Shown piece by piece: positions 1 to 7,332 of a DNA stretch of 64,000 nucleotides. Under the pieces are notes generated by a model. The model worked only from the letters and a program-made list of their open reading frames with translations, ran no database searches and was not told the DNA's origin. The translations under genes were made by a program, and so were the position numbers. Source of the DNA: Vibrio ulleungensis (GTDB lineage: Bacteria > Pseudomonadota > Gammaproteobacteria > Enterobacterales > Vibrionaceae); contig NZ_JAFEUM010000003.1 in NCBI RefSeq assembly GCF_016900875.1, forward strand, positions 186,001 to 250,000, given 5' to 3'. The first letter of the stretch is position 1. Every line of letters starts with the position of its first letter.

Positions 1-632
1 GCAGCCAAGAGGCCCTGTTGCCCAGTACTTTTGATATGGCTCAGCCCGATTGGATCGCCCCTCAATGGAATATCGCTGCGATCATCAACATTGCATTGCC
101 TTTGTACTTAGTCACCATGTTGTCGCAAAACCTTCCAGGCATCGCGATGTTAAAAAGCCATAACTACGATGTTCCGGTCAGTTCGATTTTGCTTGGGACA
201 GGGCTATTTAACCTATTATTTGCCCCGTTGGGCGCATTTAGCGTCAACTTGGCTGCTATTTCGGCGGCGATCTGCATGAACAAAGACGTTGATTCCGATC
301 GGACGCAACGGTATCGAGCTGCTATGTGGGCAGGGGTGTTTTATTTATTGGCTGGGGTATTTGCTACTAGTGTTGTGGCACTTTTTCTTTCGCTGCCGAG
401 TGAAGTCTCAAAAATCTTGGCCGGATTTGCCTTGTTAGGGACATTACTGATGTGTCTGCAATCTGCTTTTAGCATCGAGGGCAATCAAGAGTCAGCGCTA
501 ATTACGTTTTTAGTGACGTTATCTGGCATTACTTTGCTAGGAATCAGTTCGACATTGTGGGGATTAGTGTTTGGCTTTGTATATTGGCGAGTAATGCGCA
601 TTCGCGAGCAGCATCCACAAACCAAGCCGTAA
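1..632 (+). CDS. BenE-family benzoate/H+ symporter-like transporter, 3' part
   Basis: The reading frame is already open at position 3 and the start lies outside the window, so only about 209 C-terminal residues are seen. They are very hydrophobic, with about six membrane segments. The stretch NLPGIAMLKS followed by the glycine-rich SSILLGTGLFNLLFAPLGAF block is characteristic of the BenE (benzoate/H+ symporter) family of inner-membrane carriers. The protein ends in a short basic hydrophilic tail. Substrate cannot be inferred; family members are often annotated as benzoate transporters without evidence. It converges on flgN with only five bases between the stop codons, and I see no terminator. 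Confidence 0.8.
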   Translation, partial: SQEALLPSTFDMAQPDWIAPQWNIAAIINIALPLYLVTMLSQNLPGIAMLKSHNYDVPVSSILLGTGLFNLLFAPLGAFSVNLAAISAAICMNKDVDSDRTQRYRAAMWAGVFYLLAGVFATSVVALFLSLPSEVSKILAGFALLGTLLMCLQSAFSIEGNQESALITFLVTLSGITLLGISSTLWGLVFGFVYWRVMRIREQHPQTKP

Positions 633-637
633 TTGGA

Positions 638-1063
638 TTAAGCTTTGACTTTCGTCCCTAACGTGGAGGAGGTGTGAGTTAATCCGCCAGAATTGTAGGT
701 CATGCCAATTTTTCCGTGGCTTTGCTGCAACAAATTGTTCAACTTTGTGTAGCTGACATTAGCACGTTGCAATGCCTCACCGTTAAGTTGGTTAAGAGTT
801 TGACACTCTTGCATAATGTTTCGAACGGTAGAGACTTGGGCATCAAATGCGTCAGATTGTGATAACTGTTCGAGATCTGGGTGTGCGGCAATACGCTGAT
901 CGGTAGTCTGGATTTGTGTAACCAGTTGGGATTTTTTTTGCGCGATCGACTCAATCTCCGCAGAGTTTCTAGCGGTGATCGCGTGTAGTTCGAGTTGTAA
1001 AACTTCTAGGAGGTCACGGGTATTTTTAACCTGAAACTCCAGCAAATCGTTTAAAGCAGCCAT
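638..1063 (-). CDS. flgN: FlgN, export chaperone for flagellar hook-filament junction proteins
   Basis: A 141-residue, mostly helical protein with heptad-like leucine spacing in its first 60 residues, as in FlgN. FlgN is a cytoplasmic chaperone that binds the C-termini of FlgK and FlgL and delivers them to the flagellar export gate. The identification rests on size, helix pattern and position directly downstream of flgM (30 bases apart), the standard flgM-flgN operon order of vibrios. The start is preceded by a GAGAAA purine stretch. Transcription probably comes from the sigma-28-like promoter upstream of flgM. Confidence 0.85.
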   Translation of the reverse strand: MAALNDLLEFQVKNTRDLLEVLQLELHAITARNSAEIESIAQKKSQLVTQIQTTDQRIAAHPDLEQLSQSDAFDAQVSTVRNIMQECQTLNQLNGEALQRANVSYTKLNNLLQQSHGKIGMTYNSGGLTHTSSTLGTKVKA

Positions 1064-1093
1064 TTTCTCTCAAATTGACTGACTAATGGGCGG

Positions 1094-1402
1094 TTAAATA
1101 TCAGTCAGCTCTTGTTCAAACTTTAAAATATTAGTCGCCAGTTGTTCTGCGTCGACAACGTATGATCCGTTCGCAATGGCTTCTTTAATAGACGCCACTT
1201 TTGCAGCATCAAAGGTAGGCTCAGCAGCCATCTGTTGCTGCATTTGATTAATGGCTCTACCTTGGTCGCTCACAGATACGGAATCTGAACGAACTGTGCT
1301 TTCGCTTTTGGCAGTGTTCGTGGTTTGACCGCTCGATTCCGCTTTTGAGTTACGGGCTGTCGAATAGGTCTGTCCAGCTCTGATTTGGTCTATACCGGGC
1401 AT
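1094..1402 (-). CDS. flgM: FlgM, anti-sigma-28 factor
   Basis: A 102-residue protein with a disordered, Ser/Thr/Gln-rich N-terminal half and a helical C-terminal half (about residues 60-102, from FDAAKVASIKEAIANGSY to the end), the part of FlgM that binds sigma-28 (FliA). FlgM holds sigma-28 inactive until the hook is complete and is then exported through the flagellum. The AAGGGG ribosome site seven bases before the ATG supports the start. It is first in a flgM-flgN unit. A sigma-28-like promoter lies 43-69 bases upstream, which gives the usual feedback loop. Confidence 0.92.
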   Translation of the reverse strand: MPGIDQIRAGQTYSTARNSKAESSGQTTNTAKSESTVRSDSVSVSDQGRAINQMQQQMAAEPTFDAAKVASIKEAIANGSYVVDAEQLATNILKFEQELTDI

Positions 1403-1444
1403 AACATACCCCTTTTGGTTACGTAAATAGTGTCAGTACTAGCC

Positions 1445-1471
1445 ATATCGACCAGTTGAGGAGGTTCTTTA
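1445..1471 (-). promoter_or_regulatory. Sigma-28 (FliA)-like promoter for flgMN
   Basis: Read on the minus strand, the region gives TAAAGAAC, an 11-base spacer, then GTCGATAT. The FliA consensus is TAAAGTTT-N11-GCCGATAA, so five of eight and six of eight bases match and the spacing is exact. It lies in the 89-base flgA-flgM gap and would start transcription about 36 bases before the flgM ATG. Autogenous sigma-28 control of flgMN is known in vibrios. This call is a consensus match only. Confidence 0.6.
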
Positions 1472-1491
1472 GCACTATTACGGATCTTTTT

Positions 1492-2214
1492 TTAAAACCG
1501 CACCGTCACTTCACCGACGCCGCTTACCGTAGCGTCAATTATACGTTGAGATTTACTATTTTTCACCTTTACTTGCTCACCTACCGAACCATCACGCATC
1601 GCTTCTCCTCGCGTAGTAATCGTCATTTCTCCCATATTGGCATTAATGACTACCGTATCGCCTCGACACACTGCGCACACATCTTTACGTTCAATCACTT
1701 GACCAACTCGCAGCGCTCGCTTGGATTTTGAACCTACAATGGCCTCAAATGAATAGAACCCTTGTCGACGATAAGCTCGTTGTTCAATGGACTCAATGGC
1801 CAAATCATTGGCGGTAATAAGCTGCCCACGAGCAATCGGCAGCTTTGTTATTACTAAAGGAACGGTAATGGTTGAGCGCACTGGCACATAGACTTGCCAG
1901 CCTTCTTCCGGGCATTTGACTAACACCGTGACTCCGCTGGATTTAGCCGAACCAGAGGTACTGAGATCATACCCACTGTCGCATGTACTCACTTTGAGCC
2001 TCGAGTCTATATGAGCCGCTTCTAAAACGATGTCGCCAAAATCGGGAACGGTAACAACTGTGCGAGCGTACTCTTCCGCAGCCTGCTGAACACGCTCTGT
2101 GTCACTTAATGCAACATTATCTGTTTGGGCGGCACAAAAAAGACTAAAGACAAGCGTGACAGTGCCGATAAGCTTGGTAACGATGGAAGTCACTTTTCTA
2201 TTTTGATAGGTCAT
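1492..2214 (-). CDS. flgA: FlgA, periplasmic chaperone for flagellar P-ring assembly
   Basis: A 240-residue protein with an N-terminal signal peptide (hydrophobic stretch about residues 14-29) and a C-terminal SAF/FlgA beta-clip domain. The segment ITKLPIARGQLITANDLAIE, followed by GQVIERKDV about 40 residues later, is typical of FlgA. FlgA acts in the periplasm and helps FlgI assemble into the P ring. It is on the minus strand upstream of flgM and divergent from cheV, the normal Vibrio arrangement. The two cysteines in KDVCAVC are a local feature; many homologues lack this pair. The annotated start gives a plausible signal peptide, but no strong ribosome site separates it from nearby alternatives. 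Confidence 0.9.
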   Translation of the reverse strand: MTYQNRKVTSIVTKLIGTVTLVFSLFCAAQTDNVALSDTERVQQAAEEYARTVVTVPDFGDIVLEAAHIDSRLKVSTCDSGYDLSTSGSAKSSGVTVLVKCPEEGWQVYVPVRSTITVPLVITKLPIARGQLITANDLAIESIEQRAYRRQGFYSFEAIVGSKSKRALRVGQVIERKDVCAVCRGDTVVINANMGEMTITTRGEAMRDGSVGEQVKVKNSKSQRIIDATVSGVGEVTVRF

Positions 2215-2339
2215 ACGTCATATTATCGTAGAAATCGCTCATGTTTACAGTATATAATACGTTAAATATTTAGGGCAAAGTGGATTCCCCACAAGACTAC
2301 CATGAACCGCATGGAAATTATTGACATGGAGAGGAGCCA

Positions 2340-3269
2340 ATGACGGGTATTTTAGATTCGGTGAATCAGCGCACACAATTAGTGGGACAAAACCGCCTAG
2401 AATTGCTGACATTTAGATTGATGGGACGCCAGAGGTACGGCATCAACGTATTTAAGGTGAAAGAAGTTCTGCAATGCCCAAAACTCACCTCGATGCCAAA
2501 TTTGCACCCTCTCGTTAAAGGGGTTGCACACATCCGTGGTAATACGATTTCGGTTATCGATCTGAGTAAAGCTATTGGTGGGCGACCAACGCAAGACATC
2601 GAAAAATGTTTTGTGGTGATCTCTGAGTTCAACCGTACCACTCAAGGTTTCTTGGTCAGCTCGGTTGAGCGAATCATCAACATGCATTGGGAGTCAATCT
2701 TGCCACCTCCACAAGGTGCAGGTAAGGCGAACTACTTAACGGCCGTGACCAACATTGACAATGAACTTGTCGAGATCTTGGATGTAGAGAAAATCTTGGC
2801 CGAAATCTCACCACCAGCCGAAGAGATGGACTCGAGAATTGCCGAAGAAATAACGCAGCAAGAACAAGCCAGTGAAAAAGAAATTGTGCGCCGTATTCTG
2901 ATTGCCGATGACTCTACGGTTGCGAGAAAGCAAGTGCAGCGTGCTATTGAAGCTTTAGGCTTTGAAGCCGTTGCGGTAAAAGATGGACGTGAAGCCCGCG
3001 ACAAGCTGGAAGAAATGGCGGAGCAAGGTAGTATCTACGATCAAATATCGCTGGTTATTTCCGATATTGAGATGCCAGAGATGGATGGATACACGCTCAC
3101 CGCAGAAATTCGTCGAAATCCCGCACTGAAAGATTTACATGTTATCCTACACACATCACTAAGCGGTGTGTTTAACCAAGCGATGGTTGAGCGCGTCGGA
3201 GCAAACGAATTTATTGCTAAGTTCAACCCAGAAGAGTTGGGTGCAGCAGTGAAGAACGCAGTTATATAA
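2340..3269 (+). CDS. cheV: CheV, CheW-receiver hybrid chemotaxis coupling protein
   Basis: 309 residues in two domains: a CheW-like coupling domain (about residues 20-165) and a receiver domain (about 190-309). The receiver holds the acidic pair in LIADDS and the phospho-accepting aspartate at residue 242 in SDIEMPEMDG. CheV couples chemoreceptors to CheA and is itself phosphorylated, probably for adaptation. GGAGAGG just before the ATG is a strong ribosome site. It is followed 12 bases later by cheR, so the two are almost certainly co-transcribed. Vibrios carry several CheV paralogues; this one is at the flagellar flgA locus. Confidence 0.93.
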   Translation: MTGILDSVNQRTQLVGQNRLELLTFRLMGRQRYGINVFKVKEVLQCPKLTSMPNLHPLVKGVAHIRGNTISVIDLSKAIGGRPTQDIEKCFVVISEFNRTTQGFLVSSVERIINMHWESILPPPQGAGKANYLTAVTNIDNELVEILDVEKILAEISPPAEEMDSRIAEEITQQEQASEKEIVRRILIADDSTVARKQVQRAIEALGFEAVAVKDGREARDKLEEMAEQGSIYDQISLVISDIEMPEMDGYTLTAEIRRNPALKDLHVILHTSLSGVFNQAMVERVGANEFIAKFNPEELGAAVKNAVI

Positions 3270-3281
3270 TATAGGTAGTCG

Positions 3282-4109
3282 ATGAGTGTAATCACCATAA
3301 ACGAACAAGGTTATCGAGAGTTTTGCCGCTTTCTAGAAGCACAATGTGGCATTGTCTTAGGTGACAGTAAGCAATATTTAGTTCGAAGCCGATTGAGTCC
3401 ACTCGTCAATAAGTTTGGATCAGCCTCTCTAGATGCCCTTCTTAAAGAGGTGATCACAGGCCGCAACCGTGAGTTGCGATTAGCAGCAGTAGATGCGATG
3501 ACCACCAACGAAACTTTATGGTTCCGGGACGGTTATCCTTATACGGTATTGGCTGAACGTATATTACCTGAACTTGCAGAAAGAAAACGACCAATCAAAA
3601 TTTGGTCGGCTGCCAGTTCGTCAGGCCAAGAGCCGTACTCTATGGCAATGACGGTTTCCGAGATACAAGCAAAGCGTCCTGGATTTTTACCTAATGTGTC
3701 GATTATAGGTACCGACATCTCAAGCAGCATGCTTGAACAGTGTAAAGCTGGCGTTTATGACAACCTTGCCCTAGGACGAGGTTTGTCGCCTGAGCGAAAG
3801 CGTGCTTTTTTTGAACCCGCAGAAGGCGGACGAATGAAAATAAAGGATTCGGTAAAACGGATCGTTTCATTCCGCCAACAAAATCTTATGGAAAACTATA
3901 CCCTTTTGGGCAAGTTTGACGTGGTATTTTGTCGAAATGTACTGATTTACTTCTCACCAGAGATGAAATCAAAAGTGCTCAATCAAATTGCCAACAGTCT
4001 TAACCCTGGGGGCTACTTGTTGCTTGGCGCTTCTGAGTCTTTGACTGGCCTTACAGATAGGTTTGAGATGGTGCGCTGCAATCCGGGTATTATCTACAAG
4101 CTTAAATAA
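3282..4109 (+). CDS. cheR: CheR, chemoreceptor glutamate methyltransferase
   Basis: A 275-residue protein with the two-part CheR fold: an N-terminal helical domain (residues 1-80) and a SAM-dependent methyltransferase domain. The TTNETLWFRD motif, the SAM-binding region WSAASSSGQEPYS and the FDVVFCRNVLIYF motif are all present and intact. CheR methylates glutamates in the cytoplasmic helices of chemoreceptors for adaptation. It is 12 bases downstream of cheV and is followed by a strong terminator at 4128-4152. In other vibrios the flgB operon follows this gene; here it does not. Confidence 0.95.
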   Translation: MSVITINEQGYREFCRFLEAQCGIVLGDSKQYLVRSRLSPLVNKFGSASLDALLKEVITGRNRELRLAAVDAMTTNETLWFRDGYPYTVLAERILPELAERKRPIKIWSAASSSGQEPYSMAMTVSEIQAKRPGFLPNVSIIGTDISSSMLEQCKAGVYDNLALGRGLSPERKRAFFEPAEGGRMKIKDSVKRIVSFRQQNLMENYTLLGKFDVVFCRNVLIYFSPEMKSKVLNQIANSLNPGGYLLLGASESLTGLTDRFEMVRCNPGIIYKLK

Positions 4110-4127
4110 GCTCATAGCCAAATACTG

Positions 4128-4152
4128 AAAACCCTGCTAATGCAGGGTTTTT
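4128..4152 (+). terminator. Rho-independent terminator after cheR
   Basis: Ten-base stem AAAACCCTGC / GCAGGGTTTT with a TAAT loop and a short T tract, 18 bases after the cheR stop. It ends the cheV-cheR transcript. Confidence 0.85.
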
Positions 4153-4159
4153 CGTTTAT

Positions 4160-4183
4160 GGGGTCAGAGTCGAGTCTGGTCCC
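4160..4183. repeat. REP-like palindrome at the 3' end of the rhombosortase gene
   Basis: An imperfect 24-base palindrome starting GGGGTCAGAG and ending CTGGTCCC. It folds into a nine-pair stem with two G-T pairs and a GTCGAG loop. From memory, it resembles the REP elements starting GGGGTCAGAGTC that scatter through Vibrio and Shewanella genomes. Its minus strand encodes the last residues and the TGA stop of the rhombosortase. A 13-base match to its start (TGGGGTCAGAGTC) recurs inside the same gene near 4450. It sits where the flagellar block ends. Confidence 0.45.
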
Positions 4184-4724
4184 TAATTAGCGCGATAGTG
4201 AGACCCAAAAGAGCGCCGTACAAATGCGCTTCAAACGCTATTGGTGCGTCAATCAACGTTTGCGTTGGTGACTCGGGGTTAAATAGCGTTTCGTATCCTA
4301 CTTTTAACACCAGTCCGCCAACAAGCAACCAACTACTTCGCCGTCCATTAAGCGCTTCTCTGAGAGCAAACCATCCAAATAACCCATGCAAAACACCCGA
4401 CAGCCCCGCGTATTGCTGATAATCACTGTTGATCAAACAAAAACCAACCAGTGGGGTCAGAGTCAATGTAGCAATTAGGTAGGTGCGAGCGGGTGGGGTA
4501 AAGATGAGTGCAATAAATACAAAGCCTGCCGCATTCATAAAGAAGTGATTCCAATTGGTGTGCAGCCAATTGCCTGTTACTATTCGCCAGTATTCTCCGT
4601 TGCTAATAGCCAATCTGTCCCAGACTAATAGGGGCTCTAGGTGCATGGCCTGTATAAGGGCAAGCAGCAATGTCACAACGAGTAACAGTAAGTAAAGAGC
4701 GCGATGTCCCGATATTGTGAACAA
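4164..4724 (-). CDS. Rhombosortase (rhomboid-family intramembrane serine protease)
   Basis: A compact rhomboid protease of about 186 residues with six membrane segments. The catalytic serine lies in GLSGVLHGLFGW and the catalytic histidine in AHLYGALLG, with the HTNWNHFFMNAAG segment upstream. The short length and lack of extra domains fit the rhombosortase subgroup, which trims GlyGly-CTERM surface proteins in the inner membrane. I chose the TTG at 4724, which overlaps the divergent DTW gene by 21 bases; a frame open to 4928 would run antisense through that gene and has an implausible charged N-terminus. The last residues and stop codon lie in a REP-like palindrome. The start is uncertain. 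Confidence 0.75.
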   Translation of the reverse strand: MFTISGHRALYLLLLVVTLLLALIQAMHLEPLLVWDRLAISNGEYWRIVTGNWLHTNWNHFFMNAAGFVFIALIFTPPARTYLIATLTLTPLVGFCLINSDYQQYAGLSGVLHGLFGWFALREALNGRRSSWLLVGGLVLKVGYETLFNPESPTQTLIDAPIAFEAHLYGALLGLTIALIRDQTRL

Positions 4725-5312
4725 TGTGGTAAGACCCAGTATTTGTGTATTTGTCAGCAAAGTATGCGGCAATCGCACCGCATTAAGATCATCATCCTGC
4801 AACACCCAGATGAAGTCAAACGCCCGCTTTCTACAGCGATAATTGCTAAGCAAAATTTGCAATTTTGCGACATTTTGGTAGGGGAAGATTTTAGCTTGGA
4901 TCCTCACCTCACTCAGCTCCTTGAGCACTACAAGGGCAAGATTGGTGTTCTCTTCCCGACCGAAGGGTCAGGTCTTATCGATACGATGAGCAGTGGCGCA
5001 CAGCAGCCTCTAGACGCGATGATAATTATTGATGGGACTTGGCGCAAAGCCTATAAAATGTGGCAGTTGACTCAGACTCTACATGAGTTGCCACAGTACC
5101 ATTTACCCGAATCCCTAAAAGGCAATTACCGCTTGCGAAAAGCGCCATCCGACAACGCGCTGTCGACGGTTGAGTCTATTGCCGCGCTACTAGCGATTGC
5201 TGAAGACAATCAACAGGCCAGCCAGCAGTTACATAACGTCTTTGACCAGATGATTGAGCGTCAAATGGCGCGCATACCTGATGAGGTCAAAGCGCGCAAC
5301 TACCGCAATTAG
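4704..5312 (+). CDS. DTW-domain tRNA-uridine aminocarboxypropyltransferase
   Basis: A 202-residue protein of the DTW family, which includes E. coli TapT (YfiP). These enzymes transfer the 3-amino-3-carboxypropyl group of SAM to uridine in tRNA (acp3U). An N-terminal cysteine cluster (CEQCGKTQYLCIC) precedes the family signature, here DGTW at residues 110-113, and the LRKAPS motif follows. It is shorter than TapT, so the exact target position is not certain. The start overlaps the divergent rhombosortase gene and the end overlaps the 3' end of dgt by four bases. Confidence 0.85.
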   Translation: MSRYCEQCGKTQYLCICQQSMRQSHRIKIIILQHPDEVKRPLSTAIIAKQNLQFCDILVGEDFSLDPHLTQLLEHYKGKIGVLFPTEGSGLIDTMSSGAQQPLDAMIIIDGTWRKAYKMWQLTQTLHELPQYHLPESLKGNYRLRKAPSDNALSTVESIAALLAIAEDNQQASQQLHNVFDQMIERQMARIPDEVKARNYRN

Positions 5313-6655
5313 TAAGAGGAAGAAAACAGCTGCGAGTGCAGTTTTTGTGCGTAGCCGTCGGTCATAGCAGAGATGTAGTCGCAAATCACTCTCATCCCGT
5401 CGCCAGCGCTGTGATGCGAAACCAACTGCCAACGCATACGTGTTGCGTCCGGTAATAGGCGTTCTGGATCGGTAATTAACGCTTCGGAAAGCTCCAGCAA
5501 GATTTGCTGACCACGATACTCAATAATTTGCACCTCAGGAACCTGAATCACAAATTGACTCACAAATTGTTTAAACACCGTCAATGCATTCATCAGTGGC
5601 TCGCTCAACTTTGCGTTTAGCCTAAGCAGTGGATGATCAAACTCTGGTTGTTCGACAATGTAGGCACTGGTTAATAGTGCGTTGACGATCCCTCCAATGG
5701 CGTCTTTTCTAAGGTAATGTTCACCAGAAAATAGCTGCTCACTCAATTGACCTATGTTTTGTTCAAACCATGGATCGCCACATTCCGCTAGCCGGCTGGC
5801 ACCACTTTCCATCCATTGGTGCTTATGGACTTTACCAAGGACAATCGCATCTTCTAGATCGTGTACGCCGTAGGCAATGTCGTCCGCCAGTTCCATAATC
5901 GAGCAGTCTAGTGATTTAAAACGAGTTTTACTGTGTGCCGCGGGCCCTGGTGCTGGAAGGCGTTGGCTAATGCGCGTTTGATCGCTGTTTGATAGAGGCT
6001 CTAAAACCCACTCCCAATCAAGGTGGTCACAATCGTAGATCCCTTTCGCAGGTGCCCAGTCTGCGGCTTTGAGCTGACGAGGATTGTCGATTTCCTTAGT
6101 TGGTTGCTGCTTTTGCACCTCGTTTAATAAGCTTGGGTATTTCACCAGACCAAGGACGCTGCGCCGAGATAAGTTCATACCGTTAGATTTGGTATAAGGC
6201 TCAAGGTGATTCACAATGCGAAACGTCTGCGCATTACCTTCAAACCCACCGTGATGGCGCATCATATAGTTCAACGCTATTTCACCCCCATGTCCAAATG
6301 GGGGATGGCCAATATCGTGGGCTAAGCAAAGCGCTTCAATTAGACTGTCTGAGGTTAGCCACTGAGCATGCTCGGGGTGTTTGGATTGCAGCTGGGCTAA
6401 AATACCAGAGCCTATTTGCGCCGCCTCTAAAGAGTGCGTTAATCGGGTTCGATGAAAGTCGTGGCTGCCCGCACCATGAACTTGAGTTTTTGCTTGTAAG
6501 CGTCGAAAAGCGGCTGAGTGCAATACACGAGCGCGATCCCGTTGGTATGGGTCACGGTGATCATTTTGTCGTGTTTTCTGCTCTTGATTTTGGCGTTGCG
6601 TCCATGCCAGTTGATCTTGAAATAGCTTAGATTTTTGCATGTCCGTAGGCTGCAT
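5309..6655 (-). CDS. dgt: Deoxyguanosinetriphosphate triphosphohydrolase (dGTPase) family protein
   Basis: An HD-superfamily enzyme of 448 residues that cleaves dGTP (and often other dNTPs) to the deoxynucleoside and triphosphate. The N-terminal RVLHSAAFRRLQ-KTQV block, FHRTRLTHSLE, the metal-binding AHDIGHPPFGHGGE and the later ELADDIAYGVHDLEDA all match the dGTPase family. Members of this Vibrio/Shewanella group are annotated as anti-phage dGTPases. AAGGAG five bases before the ATG at 6655 decides the start over an in-frame GTG two codons earlier. It follows yfbR with an 24-base gap, so two nucleotide-degrading HD enzymes lie in tandem. Confidence 0.92.
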   Translation of the reverse strand: MQPTDMQKSKLFQDQLAWTQRQNQEQKTRQNDHRDPYQRDRARVLHSAAFRRLQAKTQVHGAGSHDFHRTRLTHSLEAAQIGSGILAQLQSKHPEHAQWLTSDSLIEALCLAHDIGHPPFGHGGEIALNYMMRHHGGFEGNAQTFRIVNHLEPYTKSNGMNLSRRSVLGLVKYPSLLNEVQKQQPTKEIDNPRQLKAADWAPAKGIYDCDHLDWEWVLEPLSNSDQTRISQRLPAPGPAAHSKTRFKSLDCSIMELADDIAYGVHDLEDAIVLGKVHKHQWMESGASRLAECGDPWFEQNIGQLSEQLFSGEHYLRKDAIGGIVNALLTSAYIVEQPEFDHPLLRLNAKLSEPLMNALTVFKQFVSQFVIQVPEVQIIEYRGQQILLELSEALITDPERLLPDATRMRWQLVSHHSAGDGMRVICDYISAMTDGYAQKLHSQLFSSSY

Positions 6656-6679
6656 AAGCACTCCTTGTGCCGCGTAATG

Positions 6680-7279
6680 TTAACTTATTTCATCGAGGTT
6701 AAGTTCGAAGCTTGGCGCGAACACCTCTAAGAAATAATCCATCTCGGGTGAGCGTCTTTTGTCTAATGTCGCTTCTAAACGTCGTTTTGCCAAGGTGTAT
6801 TCGTGATTACCAGCCGCGAGCTCTTCTAAACATTTCAAATAGGCGCAGATGGAGTCGGCCTGTTTAACAATAACAGACTCATCGCAATGAGACTCTGCCT
6901 CAACTAAAAAGGGAGCAAAATCGTCACGAAACTCTTCAGGCAGCATACCGAGGAGCTTTTGCTCAGCGGCGCGCTCGATTTTCTTGTATTCGTTCGCAAT
7001 GTCGGGATTAAAATACTTAATGGGTGTTGGCAGATCGCCAGTAAGCACCTCGCTGGTGTCGTGATACATTCCTATAAGCGCCGCTTTTTCGGGATTAACT
7101 TGCCCATCAAACTTCTTGTTTTTGATGACAGCCAATGCGTGCGCGACAAAGGCAACTTGTAAACTGTGCTCTGAAATGTTTTCTGCGGTGATAGAGCGCA
7201 TTAGCGGCCAGCGCTGGATCAGTTTCATGCGAGCAAGGTGGGCGAAGAAGTGGCTTTTGGGGGTAGATTGTTGGCTCAT
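6680..7279 (-). CDS. yfbR: YfbR, 5'-deoxynucleotidase
   Basis: A 199-residue HD-domain phosphohydrolase that removes the phosphate from deoxynucleoside 5'-monophosphates. Diagnostic segments are the N-terminal [17 protein letters not shown], the metal-binding [12 protein letters not shown] with TPIKYFNP, and the helix containing [16 protein letters not shown]. Length and motifs match E. coli YfbR. It sits between alaA and dgt, as in other vibrios. The alaA-yfbR gap holds a hairpin that could reduce read-through or cut the transcript. Confidence 0.93.
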   Translation of the reverse strand: MSQQSTPKSHFFAHLARMKLIQRWPLMRSITAENISEHSLQVAFVAHALAVIKNKKFDGQVNPEKAALIGMYHDTSEVLTGDLPTPIKYFNPDIANEYKKIERAAEQKLLGMLPEEFRDDFAPFLVEAESHCDESVIVKQADSICAYLKCLEELAAGNHEYTLAKRRLEATLDKRRSPEMDYFLEVFAPSFELNLDEIS

Positions 7280-7297
7280 GCACGTTCTCCTATTTGG

Positions 7298-7323
7298 GCC
7301 GCTGCACCGATAGATGCAGCGGC
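7298..7323 (-). terminator. Hairpin between alaA and yfbR
   Basis: A perfect nine-base stem (GCCGCTGCA / TGCAGCGGC) with an eight-base loop, ten bases after the alaA stop. There is no T tract on either strand, so this could be an attenuator, an RNA-processing or an mRNA-stabilising element rather than a classic terminator. Confidence 0.5.
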
Positions 7324-7332
7324 GTAGACGTA

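Noticed and set aside
2283..2310. Possible sigma-54 promoter for flgA (GG-N10-GC on the minus strand)
   Set aside because: Only the GG and TTGC elements fit and the rest departs from TGGCAC-N5-TTGCW; too weak to list as a feature.
4725..4928. 68-residue N-terminal extension of the rhombosortase frame
   Set aside because: Runs antisense through the conserved part of the DTW gene and lacks a family-like sequence; a start near 4724 gives the usual protein length.
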